Made by a program: the position numbers and the translations under genes. DNA of 64,000 nt from G965215055 sp965242685 (GTDB lineage Bacteria > Pseudomonadota > Gammaproteobacteria > UBA4575). Of the stretch, positions 63,138 to 64,000 are shown in pieces. The stretch spans positions 1-64,000 of the forward strand of contig OZ251487.1 of the NCBI GenBank assembly GCA_965242685.1. The letters are read 5' to 3'. Below the pieces are notes generated by a model that did not search any database, was not told the DNA's origin, and worked only from the letters and a program-made list of their open reading frames with translations. Numbering within the stretch: position 1 is the first letter of the stretch; the number at the start of each line of letters is the position of its first letter.

Positions 63138-64000
63138 TTATGCGGCACGTTCATTGCGTCTTCGCAGTAACTCCAGCGTCACCAGCAACAGCACCGACCA
63201 GACGATCAGCAGGGTTGCCACGGCCAAAATGGTGGGGCTGATCTGTTCGCGGATGCCCGAGAACATCTGCCAGGGGATCGTTCGTTGCTTGTACGAGCCG
63301 ACGAAAAGTACCACGACCACCTCGTCAAATGAGGCGACAAAAGCAAACAATGCACCGGAAATAATACCGGGCAGTGTAAGCGGCACGATGATTTTGCGTA
63401 ATACGAGAAAGGGCGAGGCGCCCAGATTCAGACCGGCACGTATGAGCGTGCGATCAAAGCCCACCAACGTCGCCGTAACCGTTATCACCACGAACGGCGT
63501 GCCCAGTACCGTATGCGCCAGTATTACCCCCGGCAGGGTGCCTTGCAGGCCGATGTCGGAATAAAAGAAGTACATGCCCGCCGCCGAGATAATGATCGGC
63601 ACGATCATCGGTGAAATCAGCAATGCCATGATGGTTGAACGAAATGGCATGGCGGGGTGAGAGAGACCAAGTGCCGCAAGACTCCCCAGTAAGGTTGAGA
63701 TAGCGGTGGCAAAAACTGCGATGATAATGCTGTTTTTGACTGCCCCTTGCCAGTTTGGATTGGTGAAAAAGTCCTCATACCACTTCAGTGAATACCCGGC
63801 CGGGTCCAGTCGCAGCATTTCGGGTGTAAAGGTAAAGAACGGCAGCTCATTGAAAGACAGCGGCACGATCACCAGGATGGGAAAGACCAAAAATAAAAAA
63901 ATGGTGATACACAGCCCGCGAAATATATAGTGCCATGCAATCTCGAAATTTGTTGCGTACGTCTTCCTGGTGTAGATCGAGTCGCTGGAATATAATCGTA
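63138..64000 (-). CDS. Polyamine-type ABC transporter permease (PotC/PotI-like), 5' end outside window
   Basis: The minus-strand frame is open to the right edge: residues upstream of 63890 read FEIAWHYIFRGLCITIFLFL, the expected first membrane helix, so the TTG at 63890 is not the start. Six membrane helices and the EAA motif AGLNLGASPFLVLRKIIVPLTLPGI, which docks on the ATPase, identify the second permease of Pot-type uptake systems. No ATPase or binding protein is in the window; they are probably upstream. Confidence 0.9.
   Translation of the reverse strand, partial: RLYSSDSIYTRKTYATNFEIAWHYIFRGLCITIFLFLVFPILVIVPLSFNELPFFTFTPEMLRLDPAGYSLKWYEDFFTNPNWQGAVKNSIIIAVFATAISTLLGSLAALGLSHPAMPFRSTIMALLISPMIVPIIISAAGMYFFYSDIGLQGTLPGVILAHTVLGTPFVVITVTATLVGFDRTLIRAGLNLGASPFLVLRKIIVPLTLPGIISGALFAFVASFDEVVVVLFVGSYKQRTIPWQMFSGIREQISPTILAVATLLIVWSVLLLVTLELLRRRNERAA

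Overview
The window is chromosomal DNA of a gammaproteobacterium. The evidence is its housekeeping genes: a yggS fragment, metK-ahcY-rsmE-gshB-yqgE-ruvX-pyrR-pyrB-pyrC'-pyrK, tkt-gap-pgk-pyk-fba, glnK-amtB, bioD, purC/purE-purK, and TonB-dependent receptors. The species cannot be fixed from the sequence. Three 18-20 bp C/G homopolymers, surface autotransporters and a dense defence island suggest a phase-varying, phage-exposed and possibly host-associated lifestyle, but that is inference. No rRNA, tRNA, CRISPR array or intact transposon was recognised.

1-17.1 kb is a defence island built inside one type I restriction-modification operon. hsdM (765-2747, with a C20 tract in its reading frame), hsdS (7738-9039) and hsdR (12180-15200) are separated by guests: a Fic protein behind a ~41-bp repeat array, a TIR / membrane protein / TIR cassette, a KAP P-loop NTPase, a DarT-DarG toxin-antitoxin pair and a DUF1828-type gene pair. 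Two guest blocks lie next to truncated duplicates of a neighbouring host gene (the KAP 5' end at 4214-4334 and the hsdS 3' end at 10811-10880). Both duplicates are followed immediately by related AT-rich dyads, which suggests that cassettes accrete by a common route. A DpnA-like methyltransferase with a one-base frameshift and an intact DpnII-like endonuclease close the island.

17.1-23.8 kb is a rearranged inverted duplication. Each side carries a DUF1640/CCDC90-type coiled-coil gene and an autotransporter. The two autotransporters share a near-identical C-terminal region of about 1.3 kb in inverted orientation but differ in their passengers. A start codon-polyC leader is functional-looking on the right (C18, in frame) and orphaned on the left (C20). 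A truncated ABC-transporter ATPase tail lies at the centre.

23.9-27.5 kb holds a single 1102-residue protein of unknown function behind 10-bp phased repeats, followed by what looks like the tail of a phage virion-morphogenesis gene.

27.7-36.8 kb (minus strand) is a housekeeping run for pyrimidine synthesis, glutathione, rRNA methylation and the S-adenosylmethionine cycle. 36.9-39.1 kb has a thioredoxin-like protein and a histidine decarboxylase next to a double ACT-domain protein. 39.1-43.1 kb is a second defence-type locus: Vsr endonuclease, a GHKL (paraMORC-like) ATPase and a C5-cytosine methyltransferase. 43.3-57.3 kb covers central carbon metabolism, nitrogen sensing and ammonium uptake, biotin and purine synthesis, an acrylyl-CoA reductase-like enzyme and a DUF2232 membrane protein. 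57.3-64 kb (minus strand) has two paralogous TonB-dependent receptors around a Cache-domain protein, next to a polyamine-type ABC permease cut by the window end.
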